Positions 36,311-43,816 of a stretch of 64,000 bases of DNA are shown one piece after another. This DNA is from Bacillus methanolicus PB1 (lineage in GTDB: Bacteria; Bacillota; Bacilli; Bacillales; Cytobacillaceae): assembly GCF_000262755.1 (NCBI RefSeq), contig NZ_AFEU01000003.1, positions 434,001 to 498,000 on the forward strand, in the 5' to 3' direction. Position numbers and translations under genes: made by a program. How positions within the stretch are numbered: position 1 is the first letter of the stretch; each line of letters begins with the position of its first letter. The notes beneath the pieces are model-generated. The model made no database searches, was not told the DNA's origin, and was given only the letters and a program-made list of their open reading frames with translations.

Positions 36311-37426
36311 TTAAGGAATAAGACATTTAACAATAAATTTTGCACTTGCTAATGGATCTATTTTTTGTTGAAATTCCCTCATTTTATTATGTAAAAACTC
36401 TATTTCTCGGGAAGAAAAGAGTAAATTTTCAATCAAAATGTCGATATTATTGGTGTCATCAATTTTAATTGCTAAATAATTATTTACTAAAAAATCACAA
36501 TTTTTTTCTTCGTGACCCGGAATTGGTTCATATATATACATAGGCAACCCCTTTGTTAATGCCTCAAAACAAGTTAATCCACCCGGTTTTGTAATGAGTA
36601 AATCAGCCGCATCCATCCACTCGTCAATGAGATCAATAAACCCTAAAATATATACATGAGGATGATGGAATTTTGTATCCCTTAACAAAGAACTTCTTAG
36701 TGTTTCGTTATTTCCAGTGCATATTATGACCTGAATTTTTTCTTTCCATTTCAAAAGAGCATAGGCAAGCTGCTGTATTCCGCCTAATCCTAATCCTCCT
36801 CCCATAAGAATAACAGTAGGAATATTATTTAATTTTAATTTTTTTCGCATTTCCTGTTTGTTTTTCTTGATCCAAAAATTCGGCCTTATTGGCAAGCCTG
36901 TTACCACAATACGACTACTGGGAATTCCCATTTTTATTAATTGATTAGATACATCTTCACTTGAAACCAAATAGACATCTACCTCTGAATGAACCCATGC
37001 CCCGTGAACATGAAAATCGGTGATCACCGAGCAAAGAATGAATGGATAACCCATCCTCTTTAGCCGGGATATTGATGAACTAGTAAATGGATGGGTGCAA
37101 ATGATAAGGTGAGGTTTTTCCTGATCAAGAAGAACCTCAATTTGGCGGTGAAACAATTGATAAATAATAAATTTCTTCCAATTGGAAAAAGGTTTGTTTT
37201 GTTTATGGTCATACATTTTTCTCCATAATGAAGGTGAGCGAATAATTATTTTAAGGTAAGAATTAAGCAGCAGCTTTGTCGTAAGAGGATGAAGTGTCTG
37301 CCCTACTTCTAAAATTTTTGTTTGAATTGAAGGGGCCAAATGAGAAATTCCTTGCTTTAACCCTTCAGCGGCTATCGTATGACCACTGCCAATGGATTCT
37401 GATAGAATCAATACTTTTTTGTTCAC
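36311..37426 (-). CDS. Glycosyltransferase, MGDG synthase/UgtP-like (GT28)
   Basis: This 371-residue protein opens with LILSESIGSGHTIAAEGL, matching the MGDG_synth N-terminal domain (S-x-GxGH). It carries VILMGGGLGLGGIQQL and ITKPGGLTCFEALTKGLP, the UDP-sugar and donor loops of the GT28 C-terminal domain. In UgtP it builds diglucosyl-diacylglycerol. Here it is the last gene of a leftward three-gene cassette with an SGNH hydrolase and a phosphatase/phosphodiesterase. Acceptor is unknown; a lipid or polyol is likely. Confidence 0.85.
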   Translation of the reverse strand: MNKKVLILSESIGSGHTIAAEGLKQGISHLAPSIQTKILEVGQTLHPLTTKLLLNSYLKIIIRSPSLWRKMYDHKQNKPFSNWKKFIIYQLFHRQIEVLLDQEKPHLIICTHPFTSSSISRLKRMGYPFILCSVITDFHVHGAWVHSEVDVYLVSSEDVSNQLIKMGIPSSRIVVTGLPIRPNFWIKKNKQEMRKKLKLNNIPTVILMGGGLGLGGIQQLAYALLKWKEKIQVIICTGNNETLRSSLLRDTKFHHPHVYILGFIDLIDEWMDAADLLITKPGGLTCFEALTKGLPMYIYEPIPGHEEKNCDFLVNNYLAIKIDDTNNIDILIENLLFSSREIEFLHNKMREFQQKIDPLASAKFIVKCLIP

Positions 37427-37511
37427 GATTACACCCCCTTACTAGTTATTGAATTTGCTGAAGCTATGGTTCGTGAAGAATCTTACATTCTTTTTCAATT
37501 TAGACGTTATG

Positions 37512-38135
37512 TCACGTAGGGACTGCAAACTTTTGTTTATTTAGAAACAAATCTGTTATAACCTTATAGCCTAAATCATTGGGATGAACTTCATCTGCCA
37601 ATAGGTGAGGTTTGTTTAAAAAAGAATCCATAGGATTAATGGTATGTGCACCAAAATGTTTTGCCGTTTCTTCGTATGATTTATTTATTCTTCGAATCAA
37701 TTTATTGGCTGTCTTATATAATTTGTGGTCCATAGCACCAGGATTATAAAGGCCCATTAACAATATTTGTGGGTTTGGATTCGTTTCGGTTATATTGTGT
37801 AATATGTGTCTCAAGTTCTGCTTTAACGTTTGAACCGTTCGAACGTATTCTAAAAAATTAGCGTTATTCTCATAGGCACGAATCATATCGATTCCGCCTG
37901 TTGTAATCGTAATATGAGTTGCTCTCTTTAATAAATCGTGTATTTTGGAATCGGTAAGAAATTGAAGCAATTCTCCGCTGCTGCGCCCTGATTTACCAAA
38001 ATTCATGTATTGGCATTCTTTTGTTTGTTTTATGGCTTGAAAAAAACGGGCCGTAAATGACTGCTCGTGTGTAGAAGCTCCTACTCCCTCAGTAAGAGAA
38101 TCTCCAAGGGCAATATAAAAAACTCGATTCTCCAT
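37512..38135 (-). CDS. SGNH/GDSL-family hydrolase
   Basis: This 207-residue hydrolase shows block I YIALGDSLTEGVGA (catalytic Ser), block II FGKSGRSSGELL (Gly), block III ITITTGGIDMI (a Gly where Asn is usual in GxND) and block V DEVHPNDLGYKV (Asp and His). No signal peptide is evident. It lies 86 bases upstream of the glycosyltransferase gene. The replaced Asn may alter the oxyanion hole. Likely an esterase acting on a lipid or acylated sugar. Confidence 0.85.
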   Translation of the reverse strand: MENRVFYIALGDSLTEGVGASTHEQSFTARFFQAIKQTKECQYMNFGKSGRSSGELLQFLTDSKIHDLLKRATHITITTGGIDMIRAYENNANFLEYVRTVQTLKQNLRHILHNITETNPNPQILLMGLYNPGAMDHKLYKTANKLIRRINKSYEETAKHFGAHTINPMDSFLNKPHLLADEVHPNDLGYKVITDLFLNKQKFAVPT

Positions 38136-38267
38136 TTGTTCCTCCTTTTATACGAAAAAATTTGTAAAATTATTTTTATATTTTTGATCATAATTTATTT
38201 TTTATTGATCGATTTTAAGGGAGTTTTTGGTATATTTCATACGATAATTACCTCTATCCGGATGCTA

Positions 38268-39734
38268 TTATTTTGGAGAACTTTCAAAAATGTTAATAAT
38301 AAAGTGCTTTAAATCGATTAACCGAGGCGGTTCTTTAATTCGATGTTCTGTTCCGGTTATGATAAGAGGAATTGTTGAATCATACTTGTGCAAAGAACCG
38401 TGGCTTCCGCCATCTAAATGAACGGGATAAAACCGGCTTTTAAATTCATATCTTGGTCGGGTTGTAACCACAATCACAGGAATCTCCTGAGAATACATGG
38501 CCCCATATAATCTCGAAAGTGCATCAGGATAATCACCATAATCCACTAGCCCATCGTTGAGACGCAAATCCAGGACTTCCCATTCTCCATTAATTATCCA
38601 TGTTGAACCATAAATATCTCTGTATTGTCCATTCTGTTTAAAATAGACCTCTCTGCCTGATCCACCTTCTTTTACCCGGATCCCTCCATTCTCCTTTGTT
38701 GCGATAATATCAATTCGTGATTCCGACAATAATCGACGTAAAATTTGTTCTTCCATTTCTGGCTTCAGGGTATAAATATAAGCCATCCGTTCGTTGTTGC
38801 AAACTACAATATCATGGTCTTTCACATCTTCTCCTAATTGAAGAACTTTAAAGTGGTCAAGAAGGCTGTCAAGATCAATGTTAAACTCTTTTCCATTTCC
38901 TATTCGCGTTTGGCCATGGTCGCTGGTGACAATAAATATAAACTGACTGAGTGCTTCATCCCAAGAACTAAACGTATTTAAAATCTGCTGTATGCACTTG
39001 TCCACTTGAATCAAGGATTCCTCTGCATGATTGGGGTTTTTCTTATGTACTCGATGATCGTTATCCGGAAGATATACGAGCAAAAATTCCGGGATATTTC
39101 CGGATCGAATAAGTGATTTTACTGCCGAGATGGCATAATTATCGTTAATCCCATACAATTGTTTAAATCCTTGTATTTGCTTTGGGATCTCTTGTAGATC
39201 TGTTTGAACCATTGCCCCTAATGTCATGATATCAGGACCGGAAATATTTTCTTGAAAGCGAAACCTTGTCGACAGGTTGAGTAAAAAAGGTAGCCGGACA
39301 CGATGTTTTTTAACACCCCTGTGAACCATTGCATTAATGGAACCTGATGTTCTGCCTCTCATTGCTAGTTCCTCAAAAATAGTGGACACTTGTTTGCTTA
39401 AATGTTTCTCATTGAGGTTGTAAAGAACATTTTTCGTACAATTTGAAAGACCGAGTTTCCTTACACACTTCCAACCGTTAACATAATTAATGATTTCTTT
39501 TTCTCCGGGATCAAACCAAATAAGTCCAGGAACCCGATGAACATCAGGATATACGCCTGTTACCAATGAGCTGTCAACGGAGGCTGTCATAGTAGGAAAA
39601 CTTGTAATGCAATTAGACCAATATCTTCCCCGATCCACTAAAAACTGAAGTGCTGGAACTGTTCTCTGCTGCATGCAATCTTCCAGTACGCCAGGCATTA
39701 ATGAATCAACAAGAAGTAAAATTACTTTCTTCAT
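38268..39734 (-). CDS. Alkaline phosphatase-superfamily phosphodiesterase
   Basis: This 488-residue protein belongs to the type I phosphodiesterase/nucleotide pyrophosphatase family. It has the first metal site LLLVDSLMPG, the nucleophile Thr/Ser in FPTMTASVDSSLVTG, PDNDHRVHK, and the metal ligands VTSDHGQTRIG and GGSHGSLHKYD. I start at 39734 (MKKVILLLVDS) instead of 39764. It is first in the three-gene cassette with the SGNH hydrolase and glycosyltransferase. A phospholipid or phosphodiester-linked polymer is a reasonable but unproven substrate. Confidence 0.82.
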   Translation of the reverse strand: MKKVILLLVDSLMPGVLEDCMQQRTVPALQFLVDRGRYWSNCITSFPTMTASVDSSLVTGVYPDVHRVPGLIWFDPGEKEIINYVNGWKCVRKLGLSNCTKNVLYNLNEKHLSKQVSTIFEELAMRGRTSGSINAMVHRGVKKHRVRLPFLLNLSTRFRFQENISGPDIMTLGAMVQTDLQEIPKQIQGFKQLYGINDNYAISAVKSLIRSGNIPEFLLVYLPDNDHRVHKKNPNHAEESLIQVDKCIQQILNTFSSWDEALSQFIFIVTSDHGQTRIGNGKEFNIDLDSLLDHFKVLQLGEDVKDHDIVVCNNERMAYIYTLKPEMEEQILRRLLSESRIDIIATKENGGIRVKEGGSGREVYFKQNGQYRDIYGSTWIINGEWEVLDLRLNDGLVDYGDYPDALSRLYGAMYSQEIPVIVVTTRPRYEFKSRFYPVHLDGGSHGSLHKYDSTIPLIITGTEHRIKEPPRLIDLKHFIINIFESSPK

Positions 39735-39921
39735 GGTTATCTTACCCTTCGTTTTATTAGACAAGTACAGTATGGTACAAAAACAAGGATATTATGAAAT
39801 GTTCACGATCCAATAATGGGGGAATACTAGCATAACTACTACAATCCGAAAACAGACTTTTTTAGTACTCTTATCACGACATTGGGGAATATTCTAAAAA
39901 ACCTATAATTCTTGGATAGTT

Positions 39922-40081
39922 GATAAAATATATGCAAAAATCAAAGGGAAAGGATATACCTGTATCGTACAGTGGATTTCCGAAGGTAACACCATTAATT
40001 TTTATCTAAGTGAATCAAGGGGTAAACAAGCAGCCAAGCGCTTTTCAAGAAAGCCTTGGCTTTTTCGTATGGTTCCCAGAT
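39922..40081 (+). pseudogene. IS6-family transposase fragment
   Basis: The frame encodes KIYAKIKGKG and then EGNTINFYLSESRGKQAAKR, the DDE-domain stretch of IS6/IS26-type transposases. The rest of the gene and both ends are gone. It lies in an otherwise geneless gap to the right of the phosphodiesterase. Confidence 0.6.
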
Positions 40082-40165
40082 AAGTGTCACAACATTGAAA
40101 AAAACCCTTCCTATCCTGTAGTAATACAGGAATTAAAAAAAGAGAATACGTATGGCTGAAGGAAA

Positions 40166-40196
40166 AAGAGCAGCAGGTGAACTGCTGCTCTATTTA
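40166..40196. terminator. Hairpin terminator
   Basis: AGAGCAGCAG and CTGCTGCTCT form a perfect stem with loop GTGAA. The plus side continues ATTTAATC; on the minus side CTTTTTCC follows. It probably belonged to the membrane-protein remnant on the minus strand. Confidence 0.6.
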
Positions 40197-40211
40197 ATCA
40201 TGTTGTATCTC

Positions 40212-40375
40212 CTATTTCAAGGCAACCTTTGTTTTTCCTTTCAACCACCAACGGTAAATCAAAAAAACAACAAGAATAAATCCTAAGTAAATCGCAAGAC
40301 TCAACACAAATGTTTGAACAGAACTAAACAATTGATTTCCTAAATATGCATAAACGAACATTCCAGGATGTTCAT
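40212..40375 (-). pseudogene. Membrane protein C-terminal remnant (possibly TVP38/TMEM64)
   Basis: A minus-strand frame with no start reads PGMFVYAYLGNQLFSSVQTF and then a hydrophobic helix ending YRWWLKGKTKVALK and a stop. The PGxFVYxYLG pattern recalls the end of TVP38/TMEM64 proteins. Its upstream side is joined to a yyaL fragment. Confidence 0.35.
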
Positions 40376-40419
40376 ATAAATGGAATCGATATCGGGACGT
40401 TCCTCCCGGTCGACTTTAA
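40368..40419 (-). repeat. yyaL fragment (52 bp)
   Basis: These 52 bases match 34094-34145 inside yyaL with one mismatch and the same orientation; they encode [16 protein letters not shown] shorter match of 20 bases around the CHWCH motif of yyaL is at 41181-41200. They look like debris of a second yyaL copy. Confidence 0.75.
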
Positions 40420-40742
40420 AAAATGCAAGCAATGGCCGGATTTTAACGAAAAGTCGAAACAGCCACAAACTAGAGCATCACCTGTTTTAAGGCCGGTAAA
40501 GTCTATTATTAACAAGTGGGTTTTGAGTAGGAATTGAAAAAGAAAAAGAAGTTTCACCAAAAAGCTAAAAGGATCTGGGAACAACTAAAAGAAATGTTTG
40601 AGTTTCAAGGGTCCAGCTTTTTTTCCTATTGTTGATCTACAATTGAATAGCCTCCAACTGAGATTTGCCATTGTGAATAAGAAATTCTACTTTTCTTTAG
40701 ATTCCCCACCCTTTCCACACATTTTCAAAATGAGAAGCAAAA

Positions 40743-40787
40743 CGAAAAAACACCTGACGAATATATTTTGTGTATTCATCAGGTGTA
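40743..40787 (-). terminator. Terminator of the 87-residue gene
   Basis: ACACCTGATGAATA and TATTCGTCAGGTGT pair on the minus strand around a short AT loop and are followed by TTTTTTCG. Confidence 0.85.
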
Positions 40788-40790
40788 CCT

Positions 40791-41054
40791 TCATAAACCA
40801 GTCTTGTTTTTTCGAGCTTCCTTTTTTAGCTGTTCCACTTGTTCCCACATTCTCAACTGGACTATTGAATAATTTTTTATTTTCCGTTCTGTAATTGCTT
40901 TTTTATATTGATCGAGGTTCATTCCTGTAGTCTGTTCAGCCTCTCTTATAATTTCTAGAATTTCCTCATTAGAAATGAGCTCTTCTTTCTGTGCGTCAAT
41001 CTCAGCTTGGCGTGTTGGTTCCCACTCATCTTTAACTCTTTCCACTGATATCAC
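40791..41054 (-). CDS. Hypothetical small charged protein
   Basis: I do not recognise this 87-residue protein. It is helical and highly charged (DEWEPTRQAEIDAQKEELIS, QVEQLKKEARKNK) and has no signal peptide. A terminator follows four bases after the stop, which supports a real gene. It lies among gene fragments and may be cargo of an old mobile element. Confidence 0.5.
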   Translation of the reverse strand: MISVERVKDEWEPTRQAEIDAQKEELISNEEILEIIREAEQTTGMNLDQYKKAITERKIKNYSIVQLRMWEQVEQLKKEARKNKTGL

Positions 41055-41297
41055 CAGCCAAATTTTTAATTATTTATTTTTATTGTATTAGTTGTTCGTT
41101 TTATATTCAAGGGAGTTATAATAATTGTGGGATTTATTTGAATTAAATGGATTAAAAAGGTGGGATGTTTTTACAAATGCGGCACCAATGACAAGTTGAA
41201 AATTATGCCATTATAGGAATACCCAAAAGATAACCATTGCCTATTTGAAAGGGCAATGGTCTGTTAAAACGTATGTTAAGCAGTCCTTTTTTGGATT

Positions 41298-41334
41298 CTC
41301 CTACCTAAAAAATTGTTATGATTTTAGGTAGGAG
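41298..41334. terminator. Hairpin downstream of the darcynin-like gene
   Basis: CTCCTACCTAAAA and TTTTAGGTAGGAG form a 13-bp stem with an 11-base loop. It is placed to end the leftward gene at 41356-41697. Confidence 0.6.
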
Positions 41335-41355
41335 TAGTTTAATCTCTTGACCAGC

Positions 41356-41697
41356 CTATTCGTCCATCTTAAGCACTTCAGACTCGAACGATTGAAAAGC
41401 ATTTTCCATTCCCATGACGACATCTTTGATTTTCATATATCCTTTGGTATAAGTTGACGAATCTCTGATTTCCTCCCACATGTAATGATATTGACGCAAG
41501 TCCTCCGTCTCACATACTACAAAATCAGTAAAACCCTTCCCTGGTAATGCATCTGCATCAAAAAAACGCACCTTAACGTGCTGACTGTATTTTTGAATAA
41601 TCTCCTGTAAAGAAGAAGCATACTTCCTGCGTTCCTCTCGAGGCAACGCGAGCCAAGAAGGGTAGAACTCCAACAAAACAATCATCATATACCGCAT
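41356..41697 (-). CDS. Darcynin-family protein
   Basis: This 113-residue protein matches the darcynin family of small soluble proteins: MRYMMIVLLEFYPSWLALPR at the start, then VRFFDADALPGKGFTDFVV and ETEDLRQYHYMWEEIRDS. Family function is unknown. The start at 41697 is preferred to 41718 because it gives the standard beta-strand opening. A damaged copy of its 5' third with upstream DNA is at 54132-54271. Confidence 0.7.
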   Translation of the reverse strand: MRYMMIVLLEFYPSWLALPREERRKYASSLQEIIQKYSQHVKVRFFDADALPGKGFTDFVVCETEDLRQYHYMWEEIRDSSTYTKGYMKIKDVVMGMENAFQSFESEVLKMDE

Positions 41698-41778
41698 TTT
41701 ATCAACACCCTTAACCATGTAATTATTTTAAAAAATAAGACAACATCAATGTGTCGGCTTTTTCAATTACTTAATAAA

Positions 41779-42027
41779 CTAACGTGCGGAATAGTCCAAT
41801 CGTACAGAAATTTGATGAAATTTAACATTATCATTTAATTTTTGAACCTCTTCATACTTATCTGGCTCCGATACGAAATATAGAAGGTATTTTCCTAATT
41901 TATAAATTATAAAAAATTCCCCATGAATAGAATCATAACCGGTATTGTTGGTTGTTCCAAAAAACTTTCTTAATTTGTGCACAGGTATACGCCTTATTGT
42001 TACTAAATCTGGAATGAATAAAATCAA
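41779..42027 (-). CDS. Hypothetical protein
   Basis: An 82-residue frame overlapping the end of the SH3 fragment by 4 bases. It is mixed alpha/beta (EFFIIYKLGKYLLYFVSEPD) with no signal. I do not recognise it. The ATGA junction with the upstream frame could be accidental, because that frame is itself truncated; this may be the remainder of a larger gene in another frame. Confidence 0.35.
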   Translation of the reverse strand: MILFIPDLVTIRRIPVHKLRKFFGTTNNTGYDSIHGEFFIIYKLGKYLLYFVSEPDKYEEVQKLNDNVKFHQISVRLDYSAR

Positions 42028-42230
42028 TCATTAGTAGATGGTTTATCCCTTACATTTAACTTTGAAGCATTTACTGTTGCAGAATACGATGTAGCTGCCT
42101 CAGCATTATATGCGATAGGAACTATAATATTAAAAATAATTGAAAAAGCTAAGGCGATTTTTAAAAACATTTTCCATTTCAATGATTCTCTCTCCCTATT
42201 AATTAATTGTACTATATTAGAGTATAACAA
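42024..42230 (-). pseudogene. Secreted SH3-domain protein, N-terminal fragment
   Basis: The frame contains a signal peptide (MFLKIALAFSIIFNIIVPIA, cleavage after AEA) followed by TVNASKLNVRDKPSTND, the first strand of a bacterial SH3_3 domain. It stops there, where SH3 domains need about 40 more residues. The original protein was probably exported and wall-binding. The true start is likely at 42170 (MFLK) or four codons earlier. Confidence 0.5.
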
Positions 42231-42321
42231 ATATTCCTAATTTTTGGGATATATATTTCTGGAATCTTTGAAACAACTATCCATCTATGTCGCATTATCG
42301 TCCCAATGTGCAATAAAAAAT

Positions 42322-42381
42322 CACCCCTTAAGTTCACTGTTGCCCAACTGAGGGTTTTTTCAACATCTACTTTAAGGGGTG
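42322..42381. repeat. Short palindromic element, copy B
   Basis: CACCCCTTAA at the left faces TTAAGGGGTG at the right, enclosing TGCCCAACTGAGGGTTTTTT and CAACATCTAC. It is the cleaner of two copies (the other at 10394-10449). It abuts the right-hand copy of the 149-bp direct repeat. Confidence 0.6.
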
Positions 42382-42388
42382 CAGGTTA

Positions 42389-42537
42389 CAATCTGGAGTT
42401 ATCTTATTAAGTATATTTCTTGTAAACACAGCATACCGTAAACCAAATTCTATTTAGTAAGGTGGTATCACATGGATATAGGCACACCAAATTTCAAAGA
42501 GCAAAAGTTTCTTAAGCAGCATATTATTGATACTGTT
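42389..42537 (+). repeat. 149-bp direct repeat, right copy
   Basis: This is the partner of 35948-36096 in the same orientation, with about 92 percent identity and no gaps. Identity ends abruptly after GATACTGTT, where the transposon region begins. Confidence 0.9.
42472..42537 (+). pseudogene. N-acylglucosamine 2-epimerase-like, N-terminal fragment 2
   Basis: The first 22 codons (MDIGTPNFKEQKFLKQHIID then TV) are those of an AGE-family enzyme. The rest of the gene continues, degraded, at 46205, on the other side of the transposon. The word GATAC(T/G)GTT is present on both sides and could be a target duplication with one mismatch. Confidence 0.6.
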
Positions 42538-42601
42538 GAGCGCCTGATCTATTGTCGCACTACAGGAGATTTTCACCACTTATTTTGTCAGATTATGTAC
42601 A

Positions 42602-42662
42602 AAGAAAGAGCCGACAGCTTCTTTGACTATGGTACAATGGTCAGAGAAGCTGTCGGCTCTTT
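42602..42662. terminator. Large hairpin at the left side of the transposon
   Basis: AAAGAGCCGACAGCTTCT pairs with AGAGAAGCTGTCGGCTCTTT across a loop of about 22 bases. It would stop transcription entering the element, or form part of the end structure. Confidence 0.7.
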
Positions 42663-42739
42663 AAACTATAACTATAAAGGAAAAGGTTATTTGTTCCTCC
42701 CTGCTTGCCGGCCCGGAGAACAAACGACCCTCTCACACT

Positions 42740-43333
42740 ATGCCTATCATACTAGAATGTTTTGTCTCAATCAAGAGATATATTTCCACTATAGAAACGA
42801 GTGAACTTGAAATCTTATGTCCCTGCTGCGGAAGGCGAACTAGAAAGCATGGAAAATATAAGAGGACGGTGCACTTTAAAACGAGATCTCATGAGATTCC
42901 GATTATGCGTAGAAGGTGCCCTGACTGTAAGAAGACTTTTTCATTGATACCTTGCTTTATTGTTCCATGGGGACGATTTGCCAATCACATCATTGAATTC
43001 CTTCTTCGGTGGATCTTTTCCGGCCTCCCTTTGGTCCTCCTTCCGGAGCGCCTGTCTACTGAAGAAGTTTCCGTTGTCTCCCAAAAAACACTATACAGGT
43101 GGAAAGCCAAATATTTCGCCCGTTTTTTGAAATGGTGGAAGAATGAACGGAAGAGGATGGCTGAATACTACCAGGATGGAGACGGGTTGCTAGCCCTTTA
43201 TCGTAAAGGAATTGGTTCGGCTGAAGAATTCCTTATCCTGGTTTCCTCCTTTTTTGGGGAGGATCGATCCATTCCCGGGCCAGGGAAACTTTTTTCATCC
43301 ATACATTTCCGCCAATCCCCTATCCGGATTTAA
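42740..43333 (+). CDS. DUF6431-type zinc-ribbon transposon protein
   Basis: This 197-residue basic protein has two CxxC pairs (LCPCCGRR and RCPDCKKTFSL) that form a zinc ribbon. A helical region follows (YRWKAKYFARFLKWWKNERK). I recognise it as the DUF6431 family that accompanies DDE transposase and AAA ATPase genes; its role may be target or end recognition. After PGPGKL the frame ends RQSPIRI. The overlapping frame continues FFHPYISANPLSGFNQWSVF to 43436, so a shift in the T6 run at about 43290 is possible. Confidence 0.65.
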   Translation: MPIILECFVSIKRYISTIETSELEILCPCCGRRTRKHGKYKRTVHFKTRSHEIPIMRRRCPDCKKTFSLIPCFIVPWGRFANHIIEFLLRWIFSGLPLVLLPERLSTEEVSVVSQKTLYRWKAKYFARFLKWWKNERKRMAEYYQDGDGLLALYRKGIGSAEEFLILVSSFFGEDRSIPGPGKLFSSIHFRQSPIRI

Positions 43334-43495
43334 TCAGTGGTCTGTCTTTTCAACTGGCGGACAATTTGTAAATTTGAGGATGAATATCCATTTCCTTGCT
43401 CCACAAAATATGTCCCTTTTCTGGAAAGAAAAATGAGAGGAAAATAGAGTTTGTTTTATCATTTACCTATTTTGTGGAAAAAGGAGAAAAAGAGA

Positions 43496-43681
43496 ATGAA
43501 TGAAAACCTGCGTAATGACATTGCCGCTTTCCGATTTGGGTTAATTGCCCAAGTGGTTCAGCGGAAATTACAGCCCGGGGAGAGGTATGCCCTATTGTGT
43601 TTTTTTCAATCGAAAAATACAGAGTTTTGCAACGGGGAATGCAGAGAATTGCAACTTGACATGGAGCCTCTGTGGGCATGA
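43496..43681 (+). pseudogene. Transposase N-terminal piece, cut off by a miniature element
   Basis: The native transposase begins MNENLRNDIAAFRFGLIAQV and continues to GERYALL at 43597. There the 216-bp element begins, and translation runs into it and stops at 43681 after LQLDMEPLWA. Without the insert and one target copy, the frame joins REIAKQRYTIPG at 43817 exactly. AAGGAGAAAAAGAGA precedes the ATG. Confidence 0.8.
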
Positions 43682-43813
43682 CTTCGAAGCCAGAAAGCCA
43701 GCTATTTTAAGGGCTGGCTTCACCGAACAAGGCTATCATGCCCACCTCTCCATGTAAAGTTGGTACAGACCAAATTCTCTGCAACTCTCTGCACTTTTAT
43801 TTTGCAATAAACA
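43598..43813. mobile_element. 216-bp miniature element (MITE) inside the transposase gene
   Basis: The insert starts TGTTTTTTTCAATCG and ends TTTTGCAATAAACA, and is flanked by a direct repeat CTATTG (43592-43597 and 43814-43819). The ends are imperfect inverted repeats over about 65 bases with repeated TGCAGAGA and TTGCA words. The middle has GTGGGCATG facing CATGCCCAC and GAAGCCAGAAAGCCAGC facing GCTGGCTTC. It encodes no protein. Its length of 216 bases plus 6 is a multiple of three. Confidence 0.85.
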
Positions 43814-43816
43814 CTA

